Origin: Palsa-872 sp036844615
GTDB taxonomy: Bacteria; Chloroflexota; Dormibacteria; Dormibacterales; Dormibacteraceae
Length of the DNA: 64,000 nt
Direction: 5' to 3'
Assembly: GCA_036844615.1 (NCBI GenBank)
Contig: DAIUFK010000002.1
Coordinates: 1 to 64,000, forward strand
Every line of letters starts with the position of its first letter. The first letter of the stretch is position 1. A program made the translations under genes and the position numbers. The notes beneath the pieces are model-generated. The model did not search any database. It was given only the letters and a program-made list of their open reading frames with translations, and was not told the origin of the DNA. Positions 34,716-43,598 of the stretch are shown one piece after another.

Positions 34716-35296
34716 GAACACACGACCGCGACGCGCTGAACATGACCCTCGTTGCCATGACGTGCGCGCTTTTGATGCTGCTGCCTTTCGTCACCACCTT
34801 CGACGATCTGCTCACAACGTGGGCGCTGCAGCTGGGCGCCAACAATCCACTTCAGGGAATCGTTCCCATCGAGGCGCGCATGGTGGTTGGCCTGCTGGGG
34901 GCGGTTGGAATCCACGCCGCAGCATCAGGCAGCCACATAGTGATCTGGGACGCAGCAGGCTCTATGCACACTCTTTTCATCTCCTGGAACTGCATCGGCT
35001 GGCAGAGCCTCATCCTGCTGGGCATCAGCTTTCTCTCGGGTCTGCGCGGACAGCAGTCATTGGAAGCGCGTGTCCAGGTCGTGCTCATCGGCATCGCCGG
35101 CACCATGCTTTTGAACCTGATGCGCGTGGCGGCGGTGGCGGCGATCGCGGCGACCATCGGACAAACCCCCGCCATGTTGTTCCACGATTACGGAGGCACC
35201 CTCCTTGTGATCGGCTGGCTCTTCGGGTTCTGGATCTTCGCCCAGAGATGGATCCTTGTCGCGCCGCCCTCGGATGGCGTTGAGGTGCCTGCGTGA
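34712..35296 (+). CDS. Exosortase/archaeosortase-like membrane protease
   Basis: 194 residues; the ATG at 34712 is chosen because it overlaps the GT2 stop (ATGA). Multi-spanning membrane protein (about five or six helices). The putative catalytic residues of the exosortase/archaeosortase superfamily are visible in order: Cys94 in SWNCIGWQSL, Arg138 in LLNLMRVAAVAA, and His158 in MLFHDYGGT. These enzymes cleave C-terminal PEP-CTERM-like tags and move the substrate to another anchor. The only tag-like sequence in the window is on the GT2 encoded directly upstream. Gram-positive exosortase G genes also sit beside GT2 genes, but the exact subfamily here is not assigned. Confidence 0.85.
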   Translation: MRTHDRDALNMTLVAMTCALLMLLPFVTTFDDLLTTWALQLGANNPLQGIVPIEARMVVGLLGAVGIHAAASGSHIVIWDAAGSMHTLFISWNCIGWQSLILLGISFLSGLRGQQSLEARVQVVLIGIAGTMLLNLMRVAAVAAIAATIGQTPAMLFHDYGGTLLVIGWLFGFWIFAQRWILVAPPSDGVEVPA

Positions 35297-37521
35297 AACG
35301 CTGGGCGAGGCTGGCCCTCCAGACCGCCTTCGGGCTCTTTCTGCTCTGGCTCTGGTTACGGACCGTCTCGCTGCCGGAGGTCGCCAGCCACGCGCGAGTG
35401 CAGAGCTGGCCCGCCGTCGCGTTGATGATCCTCCTGTTCCTGGTCACCAGCCTGATCAGGGCGCGGCGCTGGCTGTTGCTTCTCCGTCCACTTGCACCGG
35501 TCGGAATGGTGAGGGCCTTTGCAATGAACGCCGCTGGCGGACTCCTCAACTACATTGTTCCTATCCGATCCGGCGATGCGGCGAGAGCCTGGTGGCTGTG
35601 GCGGCGGCACCGGGTGCCGGCTGGTTCTGCGCTCGCCACCATCGTCATCGACAAGGCCTGCGACCTCGCCGGCGTTGCAGTTGTGCTTGGCGTCCTTGGT
35701 GTGGTGGCCGCGACCGGCGCTGTCACCGCGCCGAGCGGGTTGTTCGGAGCCGCCGCGTTCGCCATCCTGCTCCTGGCGGCGGTGCTGGGAACCGCCTTGG
35801 CGGGGCCGAGGATCGCCCGCTCGTCACTGGCCGGCCGGTTGCTGCCGGCGCGATTCGCATCAGGGCTGGCCGGGCAGGCGTTCGCGTTTCGAGCCGGTGC
35901 GCGTGGGCTCTGGACCCCGGCGCTGGCCGCACGGCTCGCGGCCCTGACCGCGCTGGCGCTGCTCATCGACGCGTTCAACTTCACGCTTCTGTTCACCGCG
36001 GTGGGCGTGCAGGTGCCGATGCTCAAGGCGATGGCTGCATACCCGGCCATATTGCTCAGCTTCGCCGTGCCGGCCGGGCCTGGATATCTCGGGAACCTCG
36101 AGGTTGCAGGATCGCTCGTCCTGGGCGGCGGGTTGGGGCTCGCGGCGCCGGTGGCGGCCGGCGCGATAGTGCTGTACCACGCGATCACCGCCGGCAACGC
36201 TCTAGCGATCGGCTTACTGGGCTTTCTGCTGGTCGGCGGCAGGCGGCGATTGCGTGCGGCCGGCCCGCGGCGGATTGCAGTGTTTCATTGCGGCTTCACG
36301 TATTCCGGCGGCGGCGAGCGCATCGTCATCGAAGAGGTGCTTGGCCTGAGGCGGCGAGGCTTCGAGGTCGAGTGCTACGCGCCCACTGTCGACGCCTCGC
36401 GCTGCTATCCCGACCTGATCGGTGAGGTGCGAGTCCGAACGTTCCTGCCGCAACTTCCGCGATGGTTCCCTTACCGCGAGGCGTTGCAGATGGCGGCGGC
36501 GTCACTGCTCATGCCCCTTTACGCGTGGCGCTTGCGTGGCATCGACGCGATAGTCGCCTGCAATCAACCGAGCGCGTGGATCGCGTGGTGGGCGGCTCGC
36601 CTCATCGACGTTCCCTACGTCGTTTACCTGAACCAGCCGAACCGGTTGGTGTACCCGCGAAGCATCGACCGTGAGACCGGCTGGGTGGCGAATGCCGACT
36701 ACCGCTTGCTGGCCGCGATAGTCGTCCGAGCCACCGGGTTCGTCGCTTGGGCCGACAGGCGATCGGTTCAGGAGGCCGACCAGCTGCTGGTCAACGGCGA
36801 CTACATCGGCGACATAATCCGCGGGATCTACCGGCGCGAGGCTGTCGACTGCCCGGCCGGCTGCCACGTTGCCGCGTCAGGTTTTCCGCTGCCCGGCGAC
36901 CAGCGCTTCGCAGGCGGGATGACCATCAACGGCTACCCGATCCGGCGGCCGTACGTGCTGCTTACCAACCGCCACTACCCGCAAAAGAGGTTCGACCTCG
37001 CCATCCGCGCTATTCAGGAAGTTCGCAAGCGCCACCCGAAGGTGCAGCTGGTGATCCCTGGGCCCGCCACCTCGCACACAGCGTCGCTTCAGGCCCTGGC
37101 AAGCGAGCTGAAGCTTGACGACGCGGTGCTTTTCCTCGGCGCGATCACCGAGGACGAGCTAAACCGGCTCTACGAGGGCGCTGCGGTTTACGTCTATCCC
37201 GCTCCCGAAGAGGACTTCGGGATGGGCGTGATCGAATCAATGGCCAAAGGCGTTCCGGTGGTCGCTTGGAACCAGGCGGGTCCGACGGTGACCGTTGGAC
37301 CGGCGACGGGCCACCTTGCCGAACCCCTGGAGGTGGAGGACTACGCAGCTGGGATCGGTGCCTTGCTCGACGATCCTGCCGCCAATCAGGCCACCGGCGA
37401 ACGCGCCTTCGAGTGGGCTCGTCGGTTCGACTGGGAGAGGCACCTTGACACTCTCGAGACCGCGGTCATCGAGGTTGCTCGCATTCACGAACGGGTCGCG
37501 GCCGAGGCTGCCACCGCTTGA
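35293..37521 (+). CDS. Flippase-like (UPF0104) domain fused to a GT4 glycosyltransferase
   Basis: 742 residues, GTG start overlapping the exosortase stop (GTGA). Residues 1-320 are a polytopic domain of the lysylphosphatidylglycerol-synthase TM/UPF0104 family (SLIRARRWLLLLRPL, then LLNYIVPIRSGDAARAWW). Residues about 325-735 are a GT-B glycosyltransferase of family 4, with HCGFTYSGGGER at the start, VIPGPATS in the hinge region and the EX7E-type donor site EEDFGMGVIE. Family members add sugars to lipid-linked or surface glycans using nucleotide sugars. The fusion couples a membrane carrier-like unit with a transferase. Confidence 0.88.
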   Translation: MKRWARLALQTAFGLFLLWLWLRTVSLPEVASHARVQSWPAVALMILLFLVTSLIRARRWLLLLRPLAPVGMVRAFAMNAAGGLLNYIVPIRSGDAARAWWLWRRHRVPAGSALATIVIDKACDLAGVAVVLGVLGVVAATGAVTAPSGLFGAAAFAILLLAAVLGTALAGPRIARSSLAGRLLPARFASGLAGQAFAFRAGARGLWTPALAARLAALTALALLIDAFNFTLLFTAVGVQVPMLKAMAAYPAILLSFAVPAGPGYLGNLEVAGSLVLGGGLGLAAPVAAGAIVLYHAITAGNALAIGLLGFLLVGGRRRLRAAGPRRIAVFHCGFTYSGGGERIVIEEVLGLRRRGFEVECYAPTVDASRCYPDLIGEVRVRTFLPQLPRWFPYREALQMAAASLLMPLYAWRLRGIDAIVACNQPSAWIAWWAARLIDVPYVVYLNQPNRLVYPRSIDRETGWVANADYRLLAAIVVRATGFVAWADRRSVQEADQLLVNGDYIGDIIRGIYRREAVDCPAGCHVAASGFPLPGDQRFAGGMTINGYPIRRPYVLLTNRHYPQKRFDLAIRAIQEVRKRHPKVQLVIPGPATSHTASLQALASELKLDDAVLFLGAITEDELNRLYEGAAVYVYPAPEEDFGMGVIESMAKGVPVVAWNQAGPTVTVGPATGHLAEPLEVEDYAAGIGALLDDPAANQATGERAFEWARRFDWERHLDTLETAVIEVARIHERVAAEAATA

Positions 37522-39197
37522 AGCTGCTCCCCAGAATCCTCGCCGATGACGAAGACGAAGATGACGAGATTCTGACAGCCGGCGGCGAACGCGCCGCGCA
37601 GGCTCAAGGCACCGCCACTGACACACTGCCACGGCCATTGCCCTGGCCGGCTTTGGCCGCCGTCTGGGCGGTCGCACTCGTGCCCCGACTATTCGCTCTC
37701 TTCTTTCTTACCGATCCTGAGAACCCCGGCGACGGCTGGCACGGCGACGTCTTCCACCACTGGCAGATCGCCTACCTCACAAAGGAGATCGGCCTCTGGG
37801 ACGCCAACGGTCCTCGGCTCTGGGACCTGAAGGGCCTCGACTATTTCTGGGGCCTTATCCATCCGGCACTCCTCGTCGTCCTTTTCTACGTCACGGGGTC
37901 AGTTGACATCGTCATCCCGCGTCTCGTGAGCGTCTTCTTCGGTGCGCTCAGTGCAGTCCTTCTTTTCAGCCTGTGCCGCCGTTACTGGGGCCTTGGCGTG
38001 GCGATCGCCGCCGGCCTTTTCGCCGCGCTGCTGCCCACTAGCGTCTTCATCGACGCGACAGGCTTCCTCGAGCCGATGGGCATCGCGCTGGTTCTGCTTG
38101 GGATCTGGTTGTGGCCGAAGCGTGGGTTGTGGACGGGGGTTGCGTGGGCGCTGGCTTCGATGGCGCGCGCTGAGGCGTGGATCTTCAGCCTCGGCATGCT
38201 GATCGCCACCTATTTCCGCCGCGCGCACGAGCGGCAACGCTTGCTTGCGACTGTGGCGTGGATCGCGCTGATCGTCGCGTACATGAAGCTTCTGCTCGAC
38301 CGCACAGGCAACCCAATCTATCCGGTGTACTGGAACCTGCTCGCCAACATATTTGGGAAGTGGGAGTTTGCGACGCATCTCACGTCTGACCAGCTGGCGG
38401 CCAGACCATTCCTCATCGCGCTCATGTTCGTGGGTCTGGCCGGTCTTGGGTGGACCTTGTGGAGGCGGCCACCCTCTTACATGCTCTTGAGCTTTGGTTT
38501 CGGGTACCTCACCTACACCGGCCTCTCGCTCGGACTGACTGCTTACCTGAAGAGCTGGGAGTCGTGGTTCTGGCAGGAGAGATTTTTTCTCTTTCCTTAT
38601 GAGTTTGCCGGCGTGCTGCTGGCGGTTGGTCTCCTGTGGGCCGCACCTCGCCGCTGGGGACGCCGGATGATGCCTGCCGCTTGGGCGGCGATCGTCGTCG
38701 TCCTCGGCACAGCGCAGCTCGAGTGGGCTCCGGTGCTCAATCTCTACGATGCCACACGCGTCACGTGGAGCCAATCGCAAAGTGCCGCGTCGCAATTGAT
38801 GAGCGTCTACAACCAACCGGGTTATCGCGGCAGTGTGCTGAACGTACCTGCCGACAAGCCTGCGATGTTCTACGCGATGGTCGAATATCACGGGCTGCAG
38901 GGCCGCAACGTCGTCGGACAGCTTTACGACCCCTTCTATTACTTTCCCGGCTTCGCGTACACGCAGCATCGCGACGTCGGCGATGCACTGTTGCAGTGCT
39001 GGCTGAGGTCGACGAATACGCGGCTGTGGGCCGTGGACCCTGCCAAGTCGCAGTACTTCCAGGTCATCGCAGATCATCCGGACTGGTTCACGCAAGTCGG
39101 CTCTGTGGACGCGTACGGGTGGTCAGTGCAGGACGTCCACGTGCCGACGCCGACCGCAGCGGATTGCGCATTGGCGGAAAAGGCTGCTGCTGGCTAG
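37518..39197 (+). CDS. Polytopic GT-C-like glycosyltransferase
   Basis: 559 residues, TTG start overlapping the previous stop (TTGA). An acidic N-terminal stretch (DDEDEDDE) precedes about 10-12 membrane helices. The first loop contains GDGWHGDVFHHWQ, with acidic residues as expected in GT-C (PMT/ArnT-like) enzymes that use polyprenyl-phosphate sugars, and IPRLVSVFFGALSAVLLF is typical of this superfamily. A soluble C-terminal part of about 120 residues follows. The sugar and acceptor are unknown. The next gene starts 46 bases on. Confidence 0.75.
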   Translation: MKLLPRILADDEDEDDEILTAGGERAAQAQGTATDTLPRPLPWPALAAVWAVALVPRLFALFFLTDPENPGDGWHGDVFHHWQIAYLTKEIGLWDANGPRLWDLKGLDYFWGLIHPALLVVLFYVTGSVDIVIPRLVSVFFGALSAVLLFSLCRRYWGLGVAIAAGLFAALLPTSVFIDATGFLEPMGIALVLLGIWLWPKRGLWTGVAWALASMARAEAWIFSLGMLIATYFRRAHERQRLLATVAWIALIVAYMKLLLDRTGNPIYPVYWNLLANIFGKWEFATHLTSDQLAARPFLIALMFVGLAGLGWTLWRRPPSYMLLSFGFGYLTYTGLSLGLTAYLKSWESWFWQERFFLFPYEFAGVLLAVGLLWAAPRRWGRRMMPAAWAAIVVVLGTAQLEWAPVLNLYDATRVTWSQSQSAASQLMSVYNQPGYRGSVLNVPADKPAMFYAMVEYHGLQGRNVVGQLYDPFYYFPGFAYTQHRDVGDALLQCWLRSTNTRLWAVDPAKSQYFQVIADHPDWFTQVGSVDAYGWSVQDVHVPTPTAADCALAEKAAAG

Positions 39198-39243
39198 GGC
39201 AGGTGGGCCGGCTCTCGGTGCGCTGCGGCTCACGGCAGCGGGG

Positions 39244-42200
39244 GTGGCCATACTTGCGCTGAGCTACGTGCTCAGCTGGCCGTTTCTCGTTGACGGCCTG
39301 CAGGGGATCGACTACCTCTGGCATTGGCATCTCGCGTCGTGGGTCTCCACTGAGTTCCCGGGACTACCGTTCTGGAACCGCTGGGACCTGTCGGGAGTGC
39401 CGTATCGAAACTACTATCCGATACTGCCCCACTGGTTGGCGGTCGCCGTCTCGCGCCTTTTCGGTCTCGATCTCTTCGGGGGCATCCAGCTCGTGCAGTT
39501 CTCTGTGACGCCGCTGCTGGCGCTTGGCATCTATGCGTTTTGCGATCTTCGCTGGAAGCGGCCGTTGGTGGGGATTGTCGCTGCGGTGCTGTTCCTCATC
39601 GATCCACTGAGCTGGGTCGAAACCATCGACTACCTTTGGTTCGCAAGCCAGCTCGGCATCGTGTTCTTCATGCCGGCCCTGATCGCCCTCGACTGGTTCT
39701 TCGCCCTGTGGTCCATGAAAGTTGGCGGCTCGCGGCAGCGCCTGGCAGCGGTGCTGTTCATCGGCCTCTCTGCAGCGGTGGGGGCAGTTTCACCTGCGGC
39801 GTTGTCAGCGCCGATCCTGGTTCTGTTCGCTTACGTGCTGGTCGCCGGGCGCGAGAGGTGGTGGAGGTGGCTGTTGGGGCCTGTGCCGCTGATGGCGCTT
39901 GGTATCGTCGCGCTGCAGCTTTTCTGGATCGGACCTTTCTTCGGGTTTCTCTCATACGTTGGGCAGAGGGCGCCGACGCTTGTCTTCAACCCGGCGCTCG
40001 TCACGACGTTTGACATCCAGCGGCTGCTCGAGCTCATTCCCATCCGAGCGACAATCGACGTCGATCGCTTTTCCCTGAGCCCGGCGGTCTGGTTGCCCGC
40101 CGTGGTCGGCCTTGCATACTCCCTGCGCGACGTGCGGGCGCGCGTGCCCGCTGCCTTATCCCTGCTTGGACTTGGACTGCTCACCATGCAGTGGCTGTAC
40201 TACCCGCTGGCGATCGTCCCATCGGCTGGAGTGTTCGTGGAGGCGCTGTACCGTCCTGCCGCCATCCAGCTTCGTTTCTTCGTGCCCTTGCTCGGGGCAC
40301 TGGCGCTGGTCAGATTGCCGGAAGCTGCAATCGCTTGGCTCGGGAAGCGTGGGAGTCAGCCAATTCGCGCGCCGGCTCGGGCCTTCGCAGTGTTGTTGAC
40401 GCTGGCGATCCTGTTCGCCGACGTGCTCGCTTTCGCTGGGCACATCAGCGACTTGCCATACAGCCTGGCTTACGGTCCTGGCCTCGAGGGCACGTACAGC
40501 GCTCACGGGCCCGACACCCGTGACCTGTGGATGGCTCACACCGACCGATGCCGCGATCCCGCGCCCCCGTATCCGGCTTGCTCCTCGGCTGCTCTTACCC
40601 GCGCTTTTTCGGTAACGGAGCTGGCGGTCGCTTGCGCAGCTGCGAGCGGATCGCCGCGCGCCGAGGTGCCGATCTGCGTCGCCATCGGTCCAGATCTGTC
40701 AAAACCGGCCTGGAGCCCCGCATCTGACGCACTTGTCGCCTCCACCGACGCCTGGTGCTCGGGCCGGTCTGACCCCGTTTGTTTGGCTCGCTACGACCCG
40801 ATTTGGCGCCAGCTCCTCGATCCGACCTTGTGGCGGCAACCGATGGTCGGGTGTTATCTCGCCTGGTGTAAGAGCGAGGCGGCAGCGCGCGATACGTTTG
40901 GCCACGTCTTTTCATCGCCGCCGCAGAGGCTTGCTGTGCAGGGCGAAGTGGAGCCGCTCGCGGCGGCCGCCCACGAGCTGACCGGCGGGGCGGCTGCAGG
41001 CACCATCGCCGTCGGTGGGGGCGGCTCCGAGCCCTCGCGAGAGCTCTACCAATTCGTCGAGAACCAGCTGCTCAAGCAGTCGGGAGTGGAGGTGAAACGC
41101 GAGCTGACCGCCATCACCGGCATCGACGCGGTGGCGCTTGGTCCGACCCAGGCGGCGCAGGCTTCTGATTACGCCTCGCTGGGCTGGACCAAGACTTCGG
41201 ACCAGCCGATTGCGTACCAGGACCCATCGCCCTCCGGCCTCGCGGCAGAGTGGCCCGGCGGAAACGCGGTGCTGGTCATCGGTGCATCGCAGACGAGTCC
41301 TGCCGACGTGTACAACTCTGTGTTCGAGCGCTCGGCGGAAGGGAAGCTGGTTCCATTTGCGCGCGGCTGGCTCGTTCGCGGTGCGTCCCCGTACGTGGAC
41401 AACTACTCCGCTTCCGAGCTTGCCCGGTACGGCACCATCGTCCTCTGGGGCTACCGCTACCACTCGAGTGACTCGGCGTGGCGGCTGCTGTCGTCATGGG
41501 TGCGGGCGGGTGGGCGGCTCCTGGTTGAGACGGGCTGGCAATATGTCAATCCGGACTGGGCGGGCGGCGCGATGCCAGATCTGTTCCCCGTCTCATCAAC
41601 GAGCTGGGCCCCGCTTGACGCGTCGGCGCCAGTCATCGTTGGTGCGGGGTCGGCTGCGCAGCCGGATCCCTCTTTCGGCAGCCTCAAGTACCAGGGTGGT
41701 GGGTGGGGGGCTTCGTCGGCGCCGGCGTCAGCCCTCCGTCCGGGAGCCGAGGCCGTCGTCACAGTTGGCGGTCGCATCGTCGTTGCGCGCACGACATTCG
41801 GTTCAGGGCGCGTTGTGTGGAGCGGGATGAACCTACTTGCCCATGCCACCTCCAATGTCTCGGCGTCGGAGGACGCGATGATCAGTGACCAGCTCGATTG
41901 GATGCTGCCCTCGTCTTCGACGTCGGCGTCGGGGGCCTCTCCCGCGGCCGCTGCGTCGTTGTCGCCGGTCTGGTCTGGGAACGAGACAGCAACGATCCCG
42001 CTGCTTGCCTCGACTCAACCTACCCTCGTCCTGTTCAAAGAGTCCGAGTTCCCGGGTTGGTCGGCGGCCGTTGTGACCGCCGATGGTTCGCGACAGCCGG
42101 TGGACATCGTCGATTCCGAATACGACTACATGCTGGTCAGGCTTGACTCCCTACCAAATGGATCGAGACTTGAGCTCACATACCGTCCGCCCTGGTCGGA

Positions 42201-42369
42201 GATCGCCGCATGGGTGGCCTCGGCTGTCAGCCTTGTGCTCATCCTGGTGTGGCTGGCCAGGCCTGGCGCCGCCAATGTGCTGCTGGGCGGGGTGCGCAGT
42301 GCTTTGAGCAGGCCTTGGCGACCGATCGCACGTCGTTACGAGGCCCGATGGCAAGAAGAAGATGCCTGA
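39244..42369 (+). CDS. Large polytopic membrane protein of the polysaccharide locus
   Basis: 1041 residues from the GTG at 39244; the frame stays open upstream past the preceding stop but has no canonical start there. The N-terminal half has about ten membrane helices and begins like PTPS-related/GT-C-like membrane proteins (LQGIDYLWHWHLASW, then WNRWDLSGVPYRNYYP). The C-terminal half (about 430-985) is a large extracytoplasmic region with a segment resembling a glutamine-amidotransferase-like fold (WVRAGGRLLVETGW), closed by a membrane helix near 990-1010. Similar proteins accompany exosortase and glycan assembly genes in Gram-positives. Function unproven; a glycosyl- or polymer-transferase role is plausible. 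Confidence 0.7.
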   Translation: MAILALSYVLSWPFLVDGLQGIDYLWHWHLASWVSTEFPGLPFWNRWDLSGVPYRNYYPILPHWLAVAVSRLFGLDLFGGIQLVQFSVTPLLALGIYAFCDLRWKRPLVGIVAAVLFLIDPLSWVETIDYLWFASQLGIVFFMPALIALDWFFALWSMKVGGSRQRLAAVLFIGLSAAVGAVSPAALSAPILVLFAYVLVAGRERWWRWLLGPVPLMALGIVALQLFWIGPFFGFLSYVGQRAPTLVFNPALVTTFDIQRLLELIPIRATIDVDRFSLSPAVWLPAVVGLAYSLRDVRARVPAALSLLGLGLLTMQWLYYPLAIVPSAGVFVEALYRPAAIQLRFFVPLLGALALVRLPEAAIAWLGKRGSQPIRAPARAFAVLLTLAILFADVLAFAGHISDLPYSLAYGPGLEGTYSAHGPDTRDLWMAHTDRCRDPAPPYPACSSAALTRAFSVTELAVACAAASGSPRAEVPICVAIGPDLSKPAWSPASDALVASTDAWCSGRSDPVCLARYDPIWRQLLDPTLWRQPMVGCYLAWCKSEAAARDTFGHVFSSPPQRLAVQGEVEPLAAAAHELTGGAAAGTIAVGGGGSEPSRELYQFVENQLLKQSGVEVKRELTAITGIDAVALGPTQAAQASDYASLGWTKTSDQPIAYQDPSPSGLAAEWPGGNAVLVIGASQTSPADVYNSVFERSAEGKLVPFARGWLVRGASPYVDNYSASELARYGTIVLWGYRYHSSDSAWRLLSSWVRAGGRLLVETGWQYVNPDWAGGAMPDLFPVSSTSWAPLDASAPVIVGAGSAAQPDPSFGSLKYQGGGWGASSAPASALRPGAEAVVTVGGRIVVARTTFGSGRVVWSGMNLLAHATSNVSASEDAMISDQLDWMLPSSSTSASGASPAAAASLSPVWSGNETATIPLLASTQPTLVLFKESEFPGWSAAVVTADGSRQPVDIVDSEYDYMLVRLDSLPNGSRLELTYRPPWSEIAAWVASAVSLVLILVWLARPGAANVLLGGVRSALSRPWRPIARRYEARWQEEDA

Positions 42370-42385
42370 ACGGCTGGCCTCGTAA

Positions 42386-43438
42386 TCAGTCGGCTGCGCG
42401 AGACGCCCACACGATCAGGTCTTTCAGCCCTCGATCGAAATCAATTTGCGGGCTCCAACCAAGGTCCCACTGCGCCTTGGCGATGTCGCTCACGTAGTAC
42501 GTCTGGTCGCCCTCGCGCCAGTCCGCGAAGCTGAATTCCGGAGTCTGGTGACTGAGCTCGCCAATCCGCTCGATGACCTCGAGCAGGTTTCTCTGGTTCT
42601 GCGGGCCGCCGCCCACGTTGTAGATCTCGCCACGCGTCTTCTCGATCTGTTCGATGACTGTCGCATAGAGGGAGCAGAGGTCTCGCGCGTCAAGGAGGTC
42701 CCTCACCTGCGTGCCGTCCCCATAGATCGTCATAGGGCGCTTGTTGAGGATCGAGTGGACGAAGTGCGCGACCCAGCCCTGGTCCTCGGTGCCGTACTGG
42801 TGCGCGCCATAGATGCAGCTCTGTCGGAGCACGACGGTGTTCATGTGAAAGCAGCGGGCGTAGTCCCTTACGTACTGGTCGGCGGCGCCTTTGCTGCACC
42901 CATAGGGGCTGTGAAAGTCGATCGGCTGGCTCTCTTTACAGGCGACGTTGTTCTTGTCGAGCTTTCCATACACCTTGTTCGTCGATGCGAACACAAAAGG
43001 AACTTCTGGATTGTGCTTGCGCGTCGCCTCGAGGAGGTTCAGCGTGCCCGCGGCGTTGACCTCGAAGTCGGTGACCGGGTCGATGAGCGACGTGGTCACC
43101 GCAACCTGGCCGGCCAGGTGGAGGATGGCGTCCTGGTTCTTGACGTGCTCCTGCAGGGCGCTCGCGTTTCTGACGTCCTCTTTGACGAACGTGATCTCGG
43201 CTGCGTGCTCGGTGATCAGCCACTTCAAGTTGCGCTCCGTTCCCGGACGGCTGAGGTTGTCAAGGACAGTCACGCGCCAGCCGTCTTCGATCATGCGGAC
43301 TGCAGCGTTGACGCCGAGGAATCCGGCGCCACCCGTGATGAGAACGCGGCGTGCCGGGCGGCCCGCGTCCGCGCGCGTGGTTCGAGGTTTGGGTCTGGTT
43401 GTGAGTCCGGACTCGGCGCGCAGCACAGTCGGGGTCAT
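42386..43438 (-). CDS. NDP-sugar epimerase, CDP-paratose 2-epimerase-like
   Basis: 350 residues. Extended SDR with NAD-binding TGGAGFLGVNAA, DNLSRPGTERNLKWL (a segment typical of CDP-paratose/tyvelose 2-epimerases), active-site Ser/Thr region FASTNKVYG and the intact catalytic YGCSK in SPYGCSKGAADQY. A 30-residue basic N-terminal tail precedes the Rossmann fold, so the actual start may be further in. Convergent with the large membrane protein gene (16 bases between stops). It likely supplies an activated sugar for the surface glycan, but the substrate cannot be read from sequence. Confidence 0.85.
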   Translation of the reverse strand: MTPTVLRAESGLTTRPKPRTTRADAGRPARRVLITGGAGFLGVNAAVRMIEDGWRVTVLDNLSRPGTERNLKWLITEHAAEITFVKEDVRNASALQEHVKNQDAILHLAGQVAVTTSLIDPVTDFEVNAAGTLNLLEATRKHNPEVPFVFASTNKVYGKLDKNNVACKESQPIDFHSPYGCSKGAADQYVRDYARCFHMNTVVLRQSCIYGAHQYGTEDQGWVAHFVHSILNKRPMTIYGDGTQVRDLLDARDLCSLYATVIEQIEKTRGEIYNVGGGPQNQRNLLEVIERIGELSHQTPEFSFADWREGDQTYYVSDIAKAQWDLGWSPQIDFDRGLKDLIVWASRAAD

Positions 43439-43586
43439 CGAGCGACCCTACCTTAAGACAAACCCTGGTGAGCTACGCCGGCGCCGTCGCGCTCGCAGGT
43501 CTTCGGGCAGGTGCCAGATCCGTCCCGCCATGCCGGCGCACGCTACGTCGATGACCGCCGGGCTCAATGGCCCGACCACCCATCCC

Positions 43587-43592
43587 TACGAT
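43587..43592 (+). promoter_or_regulatory. -10 element for a possible leaderless transcript
   Basis: TACGAT lies 6 bases before the GTG at 43599, the distance expected between a -10 box and a transcription start. No clear -35. It would give a leaderless mRNA starting at the GTG of the ferritin-like/VIT1 gene, which has no ribosome site. Confidence 0.3.
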
Positions 43593-43598
43593 AGACAG

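Noticed and set aside
42948..43598. Upstream extension of the ferritin-like/VIT1 reading frame
   Set aside because: It is antisense to the well-supported epimerase at 42386-43438 and encodes no domain; the ferritin-like domain begins after 43599.
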